A stretch of 64,000 nucleotides of DNA from Streptomyces sp. HSG2 (GCF_016598575.1 NZ_CP066801.1:682001-746000); one strand, 5' to 3'. Shown: positions 1 through 9,051, numbered from the stretch's first letter. Translations and numbers: made by a program. The notes: generated from the letters alone by a model not told the origin.

Positions 1-1469
1 AGCTGGACGGGATCGTGCGGCCCGAGGCGATCCTGGCCACCGGCACCAACGCGCTGTCGGTCACCCGGCTGGCGGCGGACTCGGCTCATCCGGAACGGGT
101 GTTGGGCCTGCACTTCTTCAACCCCGCCCAGGCGATGAGGCTGGTCGAGGTCGTGTCCTCGGTCCTGACGTCGCCCGGGGCCGTCGCCGCGGTCACCGAC
201 CTCGCGCTGGACCTCGGCAAGGAGCCGGTGGCCGTCGGGGACCGACCGGGGTTCGTCGCCGACGGGCTGCTGTTCGGCTACCTCAACCAGGCCGCGGCGA
301 TGTACGAGGCCCGGTACGCCTCGCGTGAGGACATCGACGCGGCGATGCGGCTGGGCTGCGGGCTGCCGATGGGCCCACTGGCCCTGCTGGACCTGATCGG
401 CGTGGACACCGCCCGTACGGTCCTGGAGGCCATGTACGCGGCGTCCCAGGACCGGTTGCACGCGCCGGCGCCCATCCTCAAGCAGCTCGGCGAGGCCGGG
501 TTGACGGGGCGCAAGGCAGGGCGCGGTTTCTACACCTACGCCGCTGCGGGCAGCGACGAGGTGGTGCCGGACGCGCTCACCCCGAAGCCGGACGCCGCCC
601 TGGTTCCCGGCCGGGCGATCCGCTCGGTGGGAGTGGCCGGCTCGGGCACCATGGCGTCGGGCATCGCCGAGGTCTTCGCCCGCTCGGGCTTCGAGGTGGT
701 TCTCGCGGCGCGCGGGATGGAGAAGGCAGAGGCGGCACGGGACCGGATCGGCGCGTCCTTGGTCCGAGCGGTGGATCGGGGGCGGATGACCGCGGAGGAG
801 GCCACCGGGACCCTGGAGCGGATCACGCCGGCCGAGGGATACGACGCCTTCGCCGACGTCGATCTCGCGGTGGAGGCGGTGGCCGAGGACCTGGACGTCA
901 AGCGGCAGTTGTTCGCCACGCTGGACAAGGTGTGCAAGCCGGGGGCCGTGCTGGCGACCACGACGTCGTCCCTGCCGGTCGTGGCCTGCGCCCGGGCGAC
1001 GTCGCGCCCCCAGGACGTCGTCGGCATGCACTTCTTCAACCCGGCTCCGGCGATGAAGCTGGTCGAGGTGGTCCGCACCGTGCTGACCTCCGACGACGCC
1101 CACGCCACAGTCCGGGAGGTCTGCGCCGGAATCCGCAAGCACCCCGTTGACTGCGGGGATCGGGCCGGATTCATCGTGAACGCGCTGCTCTTCCCGTATC
1201 TGAACAACGCGGTCAAGATGGTGCAGGAGCACTACGCCTCGCTGGACGACATCGACACGGCCATGAAGCTGGGCGGTGGCTACCCCATGGGGCCCTTCGA
1301 GCTGCTGGACGTGGTGGGACTGGACGTCTCGCTGGCGATCGAGAGGGTGCTTCACCGCGAGTTCCGCGACCCGGGCCTGGCACCCGCCCCCCTGCTGGAG
1401 CATCTGGTGGCCGCGGGCTGCCTGGGCCGGAAGACGGGACGCGGTTTCCGGGAACATGCCCGGCGCTGA
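1..1469 (+). CDS. 3-hydroxyacyl-CoA (3-hydroxybutyryl-CoA) dehydrogenase, two-domain, 5' end outside window
   Basis: NAD-dependent oxidation or reduction of 3-hydroxybutyryl-CoA/acetoacetyl-CoA, supplying the C4 precursors used by the downstream pathway. The reading frame is open to the left edge (it reads LDGIVRPEAIL), so the true start and the first Rossmann fold are missing. What remains is the end of one dehydrogenase unit (HFFNPAQAM, then a C-terminal helical domain) followed by a second complete unit: Rossmann motif GVAGSGTMASG near residue 207, then HFFNPAPAMKLVEVV and a second C-terminal domain with GPFELLDVVGLD. The tandem arrangement is typical of PaaH/FadB2-like fused 3-hydroxyacyl-CoA dehydrogenases of actinomycetes. 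It lies on the same strand as the TetR gene and the ethylmalonyl-CoA cluster, so a metabolic link is likely. Which chain length it prefers cannot be read from sequence. Confidence 0.9.
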   Translation, partial: LDGIVRPEAILATGTNALSVTRLAADSAHPERVLGLHFFNPAQAMRLVEVVSSVLTSPGAVAAVTDLALDLGKEPVAVGDRPGFVADGLLFGYLNQAAAMYEARYASREDIDAAMRLGCGLPMGPLALLDLIGVDTARTVLEAMYAASQDRLHAPAPILKQLGEAGLTGRKAGRGFYTYAAAGSDEVVPDALTPKPDAALVPGRAIRSVGVAGSGTMASGIAEVFARSGFEVVLAARGMEKAEAARDRIGASLVRAVDRGRMTAEEATGTLERITPAEGYDAFADVDLAVEAVAEDLDVKRQLFATLDKVCKPGAVLATTTSSLPVVACARATSRPQDVVGMHFFNPAPAMKLVEVVRTVLTSDDAHATVREVCAGIRKHPVDCGDRAGFIVNALLFPYLNNAVKMVQEHYASLDDIDTAMKLGGGYPMGPFELLDVVGLDVSLAIERVLHREFRDPGLAPAPLLEHLVAAGCLGRKTGRGFREHARR

Positions 1470-1626
1470 CCCCGCGCCCGGCGACGGACCCGGGGGCGCC
1501 GACGGCTGGGGCGGACTCCTCGGGCCGGCCGCGCCCGGCTCCGGCCCGGCGGCGCCCGCTTCGGGCCGGGCGGCGCCCGGCCGGGGTCGGGCGCACGCGC
1601 CGCCCCCCATGCAGTACGTTCGGGTC

Positions 1627-2436
1627 ATGTCCCAGCCCGCCAGGTCCTCACGATCCGCCACCGCGCCCGAGGCGCCCGAGAGCGCCGCGGGCGGGCGTGC
1701 CGCGGCCCAACGATTGCGCATGCGCCGGGAACTGGCGGCGGCCGCCATGGAACTCTTCGCGGCCAAGGGATACGAGGCGACCACGGTCGACGAGATCGCG
1801 GCCCGGGCCGGGGTCGCCCGCCGTACCTTCTTCCGCCACTTCCGCTCCAAGGAAGAGGCGATCTTCCCGGACCACGACGACACCCTGGTCCGCGCCGAGG
1901 CGGTCCTCAACGCGGCGCCGGCACACGAGCATCCGTTGGACACGGTGTGCCGGGGGATCAAGGAGGTCATGAGGATGTACGCGGCGCGCCCGGAGATCTC
2001 GGTCGCCCGCTACCGGCTGACCCGCGAGGTGCCCACCCTGCGCGAGGCGGAGATCGCCTCGGTGGCCCGCTACGAGCGTCTGTTCACCCGCTACCTGCTG
2101 GGGCACTTCGACGAGCACGCGCACGACGACGACGCCAACGACGACCCCCTGCTGGCCGAGGTCGCCGCCTCGGCGGTGGTCACCGCGCACAACCACGTGC
2201 TGCGGCGGTGGCTGCGCGCGGACGGGCACGGAGACGTCGAGGCGCAACTCGACCACGCGTTCGCCATCGTCCGGAAGACCTTCGGCAACGGAATCGGCGC
2301 CGGGCGGGCCGGTGACTCCGACCAGGCTCGGGACTCGGAGCCGGACGGCGCGGAGGTCCTGGTGACCGTGGCCCGGACCGACGCCCCCCTGGACGCGGTC
2401 CTGCGCACCATCGAGGCGGCCCTGCGGGAGCGCTGA
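1627..2436 (+). CDS. TetR/AcrR-family transcriptional regulator
   Basis: A 269-residue TetR-type repressor. The helix-turn-helix lies at about residues 30-80 (ELFAAKGYEATTVDEIAARA, then GVARRTFFRHF), followed by a helical ligand-binding domain and an acidic His/Asp-rich stretch (FDEHAHDDDANDD). I chose ATG 1627 because the protein has the usual short disordered lead before the HTH; the frame is open further upstream but over low-complexity sequence. It sits between the 3-hydroxyacyl-CoA dehydrogenase and ccr, and a TetR-like palindrome lies inside the ccr promoter (2624-2638). The simplest inference is that it controls the ethylmalonyl-CoA genes, perhaps sensing an acyl-CoA. The ligand and direct binding are not shown by the sequence. 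Confidence 0.88.
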   Translation: MSQPARSSRSATAPEAPESAAGGRAAAQRLRMRRELAAAAMELFAAKGYEATTVDEIAARAGVARRTFFRHFRSKEEAIFPDHDDTLVRAEAVLNAAPAHEHPLDTVCRGIKEVMRMYAARPEISVARYRLTREVPTLREAEIASVARYERLFTRYLLGHFDEHAHDDDANDDPLLAEVAASAVVTAHNHVLRRWLRADGHGDVEAQLDHAFAIVRKTFGNGIGAGRAGDSDQARDSEPDGAEVLVTVARTDAPLDAVLRTIEAALRER

Positions 2437-2477
2437 GCGCGCCCCCGGGCCGACGGCGCCCCGGCCCGGGTCTTCGA

Positions 2478-2507
2478 AGAGCGGCCACCCGTTCGGGTGG
2501 CCGCTCT
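2478..2507 (+). terminator. Rho-independent-type stem-loop after the TetR gene
   Basis: Perfect 13-bp inverted repeat (AGAGCGGCCACCC / GGGTGGCCGCTCT) around the tetraloop GTTC, 41 bp after the TetR stop codon. Without a long T tract, as is common in Streptomyces. It separates the TetR transcript from ccr. Confidence 0.85.
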
Positions 2508-2615
2508 GTCATATCAGGACCCGTTTTGCTCCAGGCTCTACCATGAGTTCGATCGATCATCGCTCATTTGCGCAATGCCGATTTCACCTGAGAGCAATTT
2601 CTGGCACTCAGTGCC

Positions 2616-2644
2616 TTGCGAGGTGACACGCCGTGTCATACGTT
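2616..2644 (+). promoter_or_regulatory. Putative ccr promoter with embedded palindromic operator
   Basis: TTGCGA (2616-2621) and TACGTT (2639-2644) are spaced by exactly 17 bp, a plausible housekeeping-sigma promoter. The spacer is almost filled by the perfect palindrome TGACAC-GCC-GTGTCA (2624-2638), a position where a bound TetR-type repressor would block polymerase. The 375-bp gap 2508-2882 also holds ATGAG...CTCAT (2543-2567) around GATCGATC; the rest shows no gene. The untranslated leader to the GTG would be about 230 nt. Confidence 0.5.
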
Positions 2645-2882
2645 GAAGGGGTCCGGGCGGCCGGCGCGCAGCGACCCTTCGTGCGCCGGCTGTCCCAGCA
2701 AGCCGACGGCTCGCCTGCCCGGACGCCTGCGTCACAGGCACCCTCCCGCGCCACCCGGCGCCGCAGCACCACACCCCGCGCCGAACCGACGGCACCCCCC
2801 TGACCCCGGACCCCCGGGACCCCGCAGCACCGACGTATCCCTCAGCGCCCGGTTTCGGGCGCTCGACGCCGGAGGCAACACC

Positions 2883-4226
2883 GTGACCACCAAGGCCATC
2901 CTGGACGCGATCCAGTCCCCCGAGTCCACCTCGGCCGACTTCGCCGCCCTGCCGCTCCCCGAGTCGTACCGGGCGGTGACGGTGCACAAGGACGAGACGG
3001 AGATGTTCGCGGGCCTCGCCACCCGCGACAAGGACCCCCGCGAGTCGCTGCACGTGGACGACGTCCCCGTGCCGGAACTGGGACCCGGCGAGGCCCTGGT
3101 CGCGGTGATGGCCTCCTCGGTCAACTACAACTCGGTCTGGACGTCGATCTTCGAGCCGCTGTCGACGTTCGGGTTCCTGGAGCGCTACGGGAGGCTCAGC
3201 GAGCTGACCAAGCGCCACGACCTGCCTTACCACGTCATCGGCTCGGACCTCGCGGGAGTGGTCCTGCGCACCGGCCCCGGGGTGAACTCCTGGCGCCCCG
3301 GCGACGAGGTCGTCGCCCACTGCCTGAGCGTCGAACTGGAGTCCTCCGACGGGCACAACGACACGATGCTCGACCCGGAACAGCGTATCTGGGGGTTCGA
3401 GACCAACTTCGGCGGACTGGCGGAGATCGCCCTCGTGAAGTCGAACCAGCTGATGCCCAAGCCGGACCACCTCAGCTGGGAGGAGGCCGCGGCCCCCGGC
3501 CTGGTGAACTCCACCGCCTACCGCCAACTGGTCTCCCGCAACGGCGCCCAGATGAAGCAGGGGGACAACGTCCTGATCTGGGGCGCCAGCGGCGGCCTCG
3601 GTTCCTACGCCACCCAGTTCGCGCTGGCCGGCGGCGCGACTCCGATCTGCGTGGTCTCCAGCGAGCAGAAGGCCGAGATCTGCCGCCGGATGGGCGCCGA
3701 GTCGATCATCGACCGGAACGCGGAGGACTACCGTTTCTGGCGGGACGATCACACCCAGGACCCTCGGGAGTGGAAGCGCTTCGGCAAGCGGATCCGCGAG
3801 CTGACGGGCGGTGAGGACGTGGACATCGTCTTCGAGCACCCGGGCAGGGAGACCTTCGGCGCCTCCGTGTACGTCACGCGCAAGGGCGGCACCATCGTCA
3901 CCTGCGCGTCGACCTCCGGCTACGACCACCAGTACGACAACCGCTACCTGTGGATGTCCCTGAAGCGGATCATCGGCTCGCACTTCGCCAACTACCGCGA
4001 GGCGTGGGAGGCCAACCGCCTGATCTCCAAGGGAAAGATCCACCCGACGCTGTCCAAGGTCTACCCGCTGGAGGAGACCGGGCAGGCCGCGCACGACGTG
4101 CACCGCAACGCCCACCAGGGCAAGGTCGGCGTGCTGTGCCTGGCGCCCGAGGAGGGACTGGGCGTGCGTGACCCCGAGAAGCGGGACAAGCACCTCGACG
4201 CCATCAACCGCTTCCGCGACATCTGA
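2883..4226 (+). CDS. ccr: Crotonyl-CoA carboxylase/reductase
   Basis: Reductive carboxylation of crotonyl-CoA with NADPH and CO2 to (2S)-ethylmalonyl-CoA, the committing step of the ethylmalonyl-CoA pathway and a source of polyketide extender units. The 447-residue protein is an MDR-superfamily enzyme of the usual Ccr length, with the cofactor-binding segment GASGGLGSYATQFALAGGAT and the family hallmarks SSVNYNSVWTSIFEP, EQRIWGFETNFGG and EHPGRETFGASVYVTRKGG. Start GTG 2883 (VTTKAILDAIQ) was chosen because it matches the family N-terminus and has GGAGG seven bases upstream; the frame is open to 2616 but that segment is not protein-like. It is followed after 18 bp by the mutase gene, so ccr leads the operon. 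Confidence 0.97.
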   Translation: MTTKAILDAIQSPESTSADFAALPLPESYRAVTVHKDETEMFAGLATRDKDPRESLHVDDVPVPELGPGEALVAVMASSVNYNSVWTSIFEPLSTFGFLERYGRLSELTKRHDLPYHVIGSDLAGVVLRTGPGVNSWRPGDEVVAHCLSVELESSDGHNDTMLDPEQRIWGFETNFGGLAEIALVKSNQLMPKPDHLSWEEAAAPGLVNSTAYRQLVSRNGAQMKQGDNVLIWGASGGLGSYATQFALAGGATPICVVSSEQKAEICRRMGAESIIDRNAEDYRFWRDDHTQDPREWKRFGKRIRELTGGEDVDIVFEHPGRETFGASVYVTRKGGTIVTCASTSGYDHQYDNRYLWMSLKRIIGSHFANYREAWEANRLISKGKIHPTLSKVYPLEETGQAAHDVHRNAHQGKVGVLCLAPEEGLGVRDPEKRDKHLDAINRFRDI

Positions 4227-4244
4227 GCACACCCGAGGTCACCC

Positions 4245-6350
4245 ATGACTGAGCGTCAGCCCTCCTCCGAGCGTCCGAATCCCGAGCCCGCCCCGCGCCA
4301 GAAGCCCCGCGACAAGGACCGTCCATGGCTCATGCGCACCTATGCCGGGCACTCGACGGCCGAGGCCTCCAACGAGCTGTACCGGCGCAACCTGGCCAAG
4401 GGCCAGACGGGTCTGTCCGTGGCGTTCGACCTGCCGACCCAGACCGGCTACGACGCCGACCACGTCCTGGCCCGCGGCGAGGTGGGCCGGGTCGGCGTGC
4501 CGATCGCGCACCTGGGCGACATGCGCCGACTGTTCCGGGACATCCCTCTGGAACAGACGAACACCTCCATGACGATCAACGCGACGGCGATGTGGCTGCT
4601 GGCGCTCTACCAGGTCGTCGCCGAGGAGCAGGGGGCGGACATCACCCGGCTCAGCGGCACGACCCAGAACGACATCGTCAAGGAGTACCTCTCCCGTGGA
4701 ACCCACGTCTTCCCGCCGGGGCCCTCGCTCCGGTTGACCACGGACATGATCGCGTACACGGTCTCCCACATCCCGAAGTGGAACCCGATCAACATCTGCA
4801 GCTACCACCTGCAGGAGGCGGGAGCCACGCCCGTACAGGAGATCGCGTACGCGATGTCCACGGCGATCGCCGTGCTCGACGCCGTCCGCGACTCCGGGCA
4901 GGTGCCGCCGGAGCGGATGGGGGACGTGGTCGGCCGGATCTCCTTCTTCGTCAACGCCGGCGTCCGCTTCGTCGAGGAGATGTGCAAGATGCGCGCCTTC
5001 GGCCGCATCTGGGACCGGGTGACCCGGGAGCGGTACGGCATCGAGGACGCCAGACACCGCCGCTTCCGCTACGGGGTGCAGGTCAACTCCCTGGGCCTGA
5101 CGGAGGCCCAACCCGAGAACAACGTCCAGCGGATCGTGCTGGAGATGCTCGCCGTGACCCTCTCCAAGGACGCCCGGGCGCGCGCCGTGCAGCTGCCCGC
5201 CTGGAACGAGGCGCTGGGCCTGCCGCGCCCCTGGGACCAGCAGTGGTCGCTGAGAATCCAGCAGGTGTTGGCCTACGAGAGCGACCTGCTGGAGTACGAC
5301 GACATCTTCGAGGGCTCGAAGGTGATCGAGGCCGAGGTGGCCCGGTTGGTCGAGGAGTCCCTGGCCGAGATGGGTCGCGTCGAGGACATGGGCGGCGCCA
5401 TGGCCGCCGTGGAGTCCGGATACCTCAAGTCGCGCCTGGTCGCCTCGCACGCCGAACGGCGTGCCCGGATCGAGTCCGGGGAGGAACGCGTCGTCGGGGT
5501 CAACGCCTTCGAGGGTACGGAACCGAACCCGCTGACCGCCGACCTGGACACCGCCGTGCAGACCGTCGACCCGGCCGTCGAGGCGGAGGTGGTCGCGGCA
5601 CTCCGCGAGTGGCGCGCCACCCGCCAGGAGGCCTCGGATCGACAGGGGAAGGGCGACCCGTACGTCCATCCGACCGTCGCCCAGGCACTGGACGCCCTGA
5701 AGGACGCGGCCCGGTCCGACACCAACCTCATGGCGGCCACCCTGGAGTGCGCTCGCGCCGGGGTCACGACCGGCGAGTGGGCCGGTGCGCTGCGGGAGGT
5801 CTTCGGCGAGTTCCGGGCACCGACCGGGGTGTCCTCGGCGCCCGTGACGACCGTCGGGCAGGCGGGCACCGCACTCGCCCGGGTCCGCGAGGTGGTGGAG
5901 CTGACCGCGCGGGACCTGGGGGTGGGGAAGCTTCGTTTCCTCGTCGGCAAGCCCGGCCTGGACGGCCACTCCAACGGGGCCGAGCAGATCGCGGTGCGGG
6001 CCCGGGACGCGGGGTTCGAGGTGGTGTACCAGGGCATCCGGCTGACGCCGGAGCAGATCGTGGACGCCGCCGTCGCCGAGGACGTGCACGCGGTGGGGCT
6101 GTCGATCCTCTCCGGTTCCCACGCCCGGCTCGTCCCCGACGTGCTGGAACGCCTCCGTGTGGCCGGCGCCACGGACATACCGGTGATCGCCGGTGGCATC
6201 ATCCCCGGAGGGGACGCCGAACTGCTCCGGGCCGCCGGGGTCGCCGCGGTGTTCACCCCGAAGGACTTCGACATCACCGGGATCATCGGCCGGATCGTCG
6301 ACGAGATCCGACACGCGAACAAGCTCGACCCTCTGGAGGTTCCCGCATGA
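4245..6350 (+). CDS. ecm: Ethylmalonyl-CoA mutase, coenzyme B12-dependent
   Basis: Rearranges (2R)-ethylmalonyl-CoA to methylsuccinyl-CoA by a radical B12 mechanism. The 701-residue chain is of single-polypeptide MeaA type: an N-terminal mutase barrel (WLMRTYAGHSTAEASNELY, SVAFDLPTQTGYDADH, FFVNAGVRFVEEMCK) and a C-terminal cobalamin-binding domain with the base-off motif DGHSNGAEQ, whose His is residue 575, followed by SILSGSH and IAGGIIP. Its position directly after ccr separates it from methylmalonyl-CoA mutase, which is encoded elsewhere as mutAB. Its stop overlaps the next start as ATGA at 6347-6350, indicating translational coupling. Often named meaA in Streptomyces. No ethylmalonyl-CoA epimerase is present in the window. 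Confidence 0.95.
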   Translation: MTERQPSSERPNPEPAPRQKPRDKDRPWLMRTYAGHSTAEASNELYRRNLAKGQTGLSVAFDLPTQTGYDADHVLARGEVGRVGVPIAHLGDMRRLFRDIPLEQTNTSMTINATAMWLLALYQVVAEEQGADITRLSGTTQNDIVKEYLSRGTHVFPPGPSLRLTTDMIAYTVSHIPKWNPINICSYHLQEAGATPVQEIAYAMSTAIAVLDAVRDSGQVPPERMGDVVGRISFFVNAGVRFVEEMCKMRAFGRIWDRVTRERYGIEDARHRRFRYGVQVNSLGLTEAQPENNVQRIVLEMLAVTLSKDARARAVQLPAWNEALGLPRPWDQQWSLRIQQVLAYESDLLEYDDIFEGSKVIEAEVARLVEESLAEMGRVEDMGGAMAAVESGYLKSRLVASHAERRARIESGEERVVGVNAFEGTEPNPLTADLDTAVQTVDPAVEAEVVAALREWRATRQEASDRQGKGDPYVHPTVAQALDALKDAARSDTNLMAATLECARAGVTTGEWAGALREVFGEFRAPTGVSSAPVTTVGQAGTALARVREVVELTARDLGVGKLRFLVGKPGLDGHSNGAEQIAVRARDAGFEVVYQGIRLTPEQIVDAAVAEDVHAVGLSILSGSHARLVPDVLERLRVAGATDIPVIAGGIIPGGDAELLRAAGVAAVFTPKDFDITGIIGRIVDEIRHANKLDPLEVPA

Positions 6351-7309
6351 CGACCGTCAACCGCCCGCGCCCGCGCCGTTCCTGTCTGGCGGTTCCGGGA
6401 AGCAACCCCCGCTTCCTGGAGAAGGCCCAGGGCCTCCCCGCGGACCAGGTGTTCCTCGACCTGGAGGACGCCTGTGCCCCGCTGGCCAAGCCGGAGGCGC
6501 GACACACCGTCGTCAAGTTCCTCAACGAGGGCGACTGGACGGGCAAGACCCGCGTCGTGCGGGTCAACGACTGGACCACGGAGTGGACCTACCGCGACGT
6601 GGTCACGGTCGTCGAGGGCGCGGGCCCCAACCTCGACTGCGTCATGCTGCCCAAGGTGCAGAGCGCCCAGCACGTGGTGGCGCTCGACCTGCTCCTGACC
6701 CAGATCGAGAAGACCATGGGCTTCGAGGTGGGACGGATCGGCATCGAGGCGCAGATCGAGAACGCCCAGGGCCTGAACAACGTCAACGAGATCGCCGCGG
6801 CCTCGCCCCGCCTGGAGACGATCATCTTCGGCCCGGCCGACTTCATGGCCTCCATCAACATGAAGTCGCTGGTCGTCGGCGAGCAGCCGCCGGGTTACCC
6901 GGCGGACGCCTACCACTACATCCTGATGCGGATCCTGATGGCCGCCCGGGCGCACGACCTGCAGGCGATCGACGGTCCCTACCTGCAGATCCGCGACGTC
7001 GACGGCTACCGGGAGGTGGCGCGTCGCGCGGCGGCCCTCGGCTTCGACGGGAAGTGGGTCCTGCACCCGGGCCAGGTCGAGGTGTCCAACGAGGTCTTCT
7101 CGCCGTCCCAGGAGGACTACGACCACGCCGAGCTGATCCTGGACGCGTACGCTTACCACACGTCCGAGGCGGGCGGCAAGAAGGGCTCGGCGATGCTGGG
7201 CGACGAGATGATCGACGAGGCCAGCCGGAAGATGGCGCTGGTCGTCGCGGGCAAGGGGCGCGCCGCCGGCATGCGGCGGACCAGCACGTTCGAGATCCCG
7301 GAGGCGTGA
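6347..7309 (+). CDS. mcl: HpcH/HpaI-CitE-family lyase, probable (3S)-malyl-CoA / beta-methylmalyl-CoA lyase
   Basis: A 320-residue CitE-type aldolase. Expected reaction: cleavage of (2R,3S)-beta-methylmalyl-CoA to glyoxylate and propionyl-CoA, the carbon-splitting step of the ethylmalonyl-CoA pathway. Visible family features are RSCLAVPGSNPRFLEKAQ at the N-terminus, the acidic metal-site segment FLDLEDACAP, the basic CoA-binding residues following it, IEAQIENAQGLNNVNEIAA and IIFGPADFMASI. Start ATG 6347 overlaps the mutase stop by four bases. Family members also include malate synthase-like and citramalyl-CoA lyases; the gene neighbours, not the sequence alone, decide the call. Confidence 0.9.
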   Translation: MTTVNRPRPRRSCLAVPGSNPRFLEKAQGLPADQVFLDLEDACAPLAKPEARHTVVKFLNEGDWTGKTRVVRVNDWTTEWTYRDVVTVVEGAGPNLDCVMLPKVQSAQHVVALDLLLTQIEKTMGFEVGRIGIEAQIENAQGLNNVNEIAAASPRLETIIFGPADFMASINMKSLVVGEQPPGYPADAYHYILMRILMAARAHDLQAIDGPYLQIRDVDGYREVARRAAALGFDGKWVLHPGQVEVSNEVFSPSQEDYDHAELILDAYAYHTSEAGGKKGSAMLGDEMIDEASRKMALVVAGKGRAAGMRRTSTFEIPEA

Positions 7310-7314
7310 GACAG

Positions 7315-7827
7315 ATGCGGTTCGGACGCACCTACGAGGAGTTCGAGGTCGGGGCGACGTACAAGCACTGGCCGGGCAAGACGGTCACGGAGTACGACGA
7401 CCACCTGTTCTGCCTCCTCACGATGAACCACCACCCACTCCACATGGACGCCAACTACGCCGAGCGGACGACGGACTTCGGCAAGAACGTGGTCGTCGGC
7501 AACTACGTCTACTCGCTGCTGCTCGGCATGTCCGTGCCGGATGTCTCCGGCAAGGCCATCGCCAACCTGGAGGTGGAGTCGCTGCGGCACGTCGCGCCGA
7601 CCTTCCACGGCGACACGATCTACGGCGAGACCACCGTGCTGGACAAGCGGCCTTCGAGGTCCAAGGACGACCGGGGCATCGTCGAGGTCGAGACCCGGGG
7701 TCACAACCAGGACGGCACGCTGGTGTGCGTGTTCCGCCGCAAGGTCATGGTCCCCACCGAGACGTATGTCAAGGAACGCGGCGGAGAACAGCCCGGCCGC
7801 CCCGAGCCCCTGCCCCGGGAGAAGTGA
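7315..7827 (+). CDS. mch: MaoC-like hot-dog hydratase, probable mesaconyl-CoA hydratase
   Basis: Expected to hydrate mesaconyl-C1-CoA to beta-methylmalyl-CoA between the dehydrogenase and the lyase encoded on either side. The 170-residue protein is a single MaoC hot-dog domain (RFGRTYEEFEVG, hydratase loop TMNHHPLHMDANYAE, ESLRHVAPTFHGDTIYGET). Proteobacterial Mch enzymes are roughly twice as long. The loop that normally reads GDxNPxH here reads MNHHPLH, keeping Pro-Leu-His but with Asn where the catalytic Asp is expected. A GTG three codons upstream (7306) overlaps the previous stop and is an alternative start; I prefer ATG 7315 for the MRFGRTY beginning. Confidence 0.88.
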   Translation: MRFGRTYEEFEVGATYKHWPGKTVTEYDDHLFCLLTMNHHPLHMDANYAERTTDFGKNVVVGNYVYSLLLGMSVPDVSGKAIANLEVESLRHVAPTFHGDTIYGETTVLDKRPSRSKDDRGIVEVETRGHNQDGTLVCVFRRKVMVPTETYVKERGGEQPGRPEPLPREK

Positions 7828-7835
7828 GAACCCCG

Positions 7836-9041
7836 ATGAGCCGACTCGCGCAGACCGCCGGCCTCAGTGACGTCCAGCAGGAGATCGTCTCCACCGTCCG
7901 GGACTTCGTGGACAAGGAGATCATCCCGGTCGCGACCGGGCTGGAGCATCGCGACGAGTACCCCCAGGAGATCGTCGACGGGCTCAAGGAGCTGGGGCTC
8001 TTCGGCCTGATGATCCCCGAGGAGTACGGGGGGCTGGGAGAGTCCCTGCTCACCTACGCCCTGTGCGTGGAGGAGATCGCCCGCGGCTGGATGTCCGTCT
8101 CCGGCATCATCAACACGCACTTCATCGTGGCGTACATGCTCAAGCAGCACGGGACGCGGGAGCAGCGGGAGCACTTCCTCCCCCGGATGGCGGCCGGGGA
8201 GGTGCGGGGCGCCTTCTCGATGTCGGAGCCGGCGCTGGGCTCCGACGTGGCGGCGATCACCTCGAAGGCGGTGCGGGACGGCGACGACTACCTGTTGAGC
8301 GGCCAGAAGATGTGGCTGACCAACGGCGGCACCTCCTCGCTCGTCGCGATCCTGGTCCGCAGTGACGAAGGTCACTCCGAGGGCACCGCCCCGCACAAGT
8401 CGATGACGACCTTCCTGGTGGAGAAGGAGCCGGGGTTCGGCGAGGTGCGCCCCGGCCTCACCATCCCCGGGAAGATCGACAAGATGGGTTACAAGGGGGT
8501 CGACACCACTGAACTGATCATGGACGGGCTGCGGGTTCCCGCCGATCGCGTCCTCGGCGGGACCACCGGCCGGGGCTTCTACCAGATGATGGACGGCGTG
8601 GAGGTCGGCCGGGTCAACGTCGCCGCGCGCGGCTGCGGCGTGGCCCAGCGCGCCTTCGAACTGGGCGTCTCCTACGCGCAGCAGCGCCACACCTTCGGGC
8701 GGCCGATCGCGGGGCACCAGGCCGTCCAGTTCAAACTGGCGGAGATGGCCACCAAGGTGGAGGCCGCCCATGCCATGATGGTGAACGCCGCACGCAAGAA
8801 GGACTCGGGTGAGCGAAACGACCTCGAGGCGGGGATGGCCAAGTACCTGGCGTCGGAGTACTGCAAAGAGGTCGTGGAGGACGCCTTCCGTATCCACGGC
8901 GGCTACGGCTTCTCCAAGGAGTACGAGATCGAGCGTCTCTACCGGGAGGCGCCCATGCTGCTGATCGGCGAAGGCACCGCCGAGATCCAGAAAATGATCA
9001 TCGGCCGGCGGCTGCTCGAAGAGTACCGAACCCAGGGCTAG
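7836..9041 (+). CDS. mcd: Acyl-CoA dehydrogenase, probable methylsuccinyl-CoA dehydrogenase
   Basis: FAD-dependent alpha,beta-dehydrogenation; from context the substrate should be (2S)-methylsuccinyl-CoA giving mesaconyl-CoA, with electrons passed to ETF. The 401-residue protein has the standard acyl-CoA dehydrogenase layout: N-terminal helical domain, beta domain (GAFSMSEPALGSDVAAITSK, GQKMWLTNGG), C-terminal helices with RHTFGRPIAGHQAVQFKLAEM and the GEGTAEIQ motif carrying the catalytic Glu at about residue 379. Characterised proteobacterial Mcd proteins are considerably longer, so the specificity is inferred from its place at the end of the cluster. Start ATG 7836 follows the hydratase stop by eight bases with GAGAAG upstream. 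Confidence 0.88.
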   Translation: MSRLAQTAGLSDVQQEIVSTVRDFVDKEIIPVATGLEHRDEYPQEIVDGLKELGLFGLMIPEEYGGLGESLLTYALCVEEIARGWMSVSGIINTHFIVAYMLKQHGTREQREHFLPRMAAGEVRGAFSMSEPALGSDVAAITSKAVRDGDDYLLSGQKMWLTNGGTSSLVAILVRSDEGHSEGTAPHKSMTTFLVEKEPGFGEVRPGLTIPGKIDKMGYKGVDTTELIMDGLRVPADRVLGGTTGRGFYQMMDGVEVGRVNVAARGCGVAQRAFELGVSYAQQRHTFGRPIAGHQAVQFKLAEMATKVEAAHAMMVNAARKKDSGERNDLEAGMAKYLASEYCKEVVEDAFRIHGGYGFSKEYEIERLYREAPMLLIGEGTAEIQKMIIGRRLLEEYRTQG

Positions 9042-9051
9042 ATGTCCGGAA

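Noticed and set aside
7836-9041. Apparent loss of the catalytic Glu in the acyl-CoA dehydrogenase
   Set aside because: On re-alignment the catalytic Glu of the family is the Glu of the EGT motif, which is present at about residue 379.
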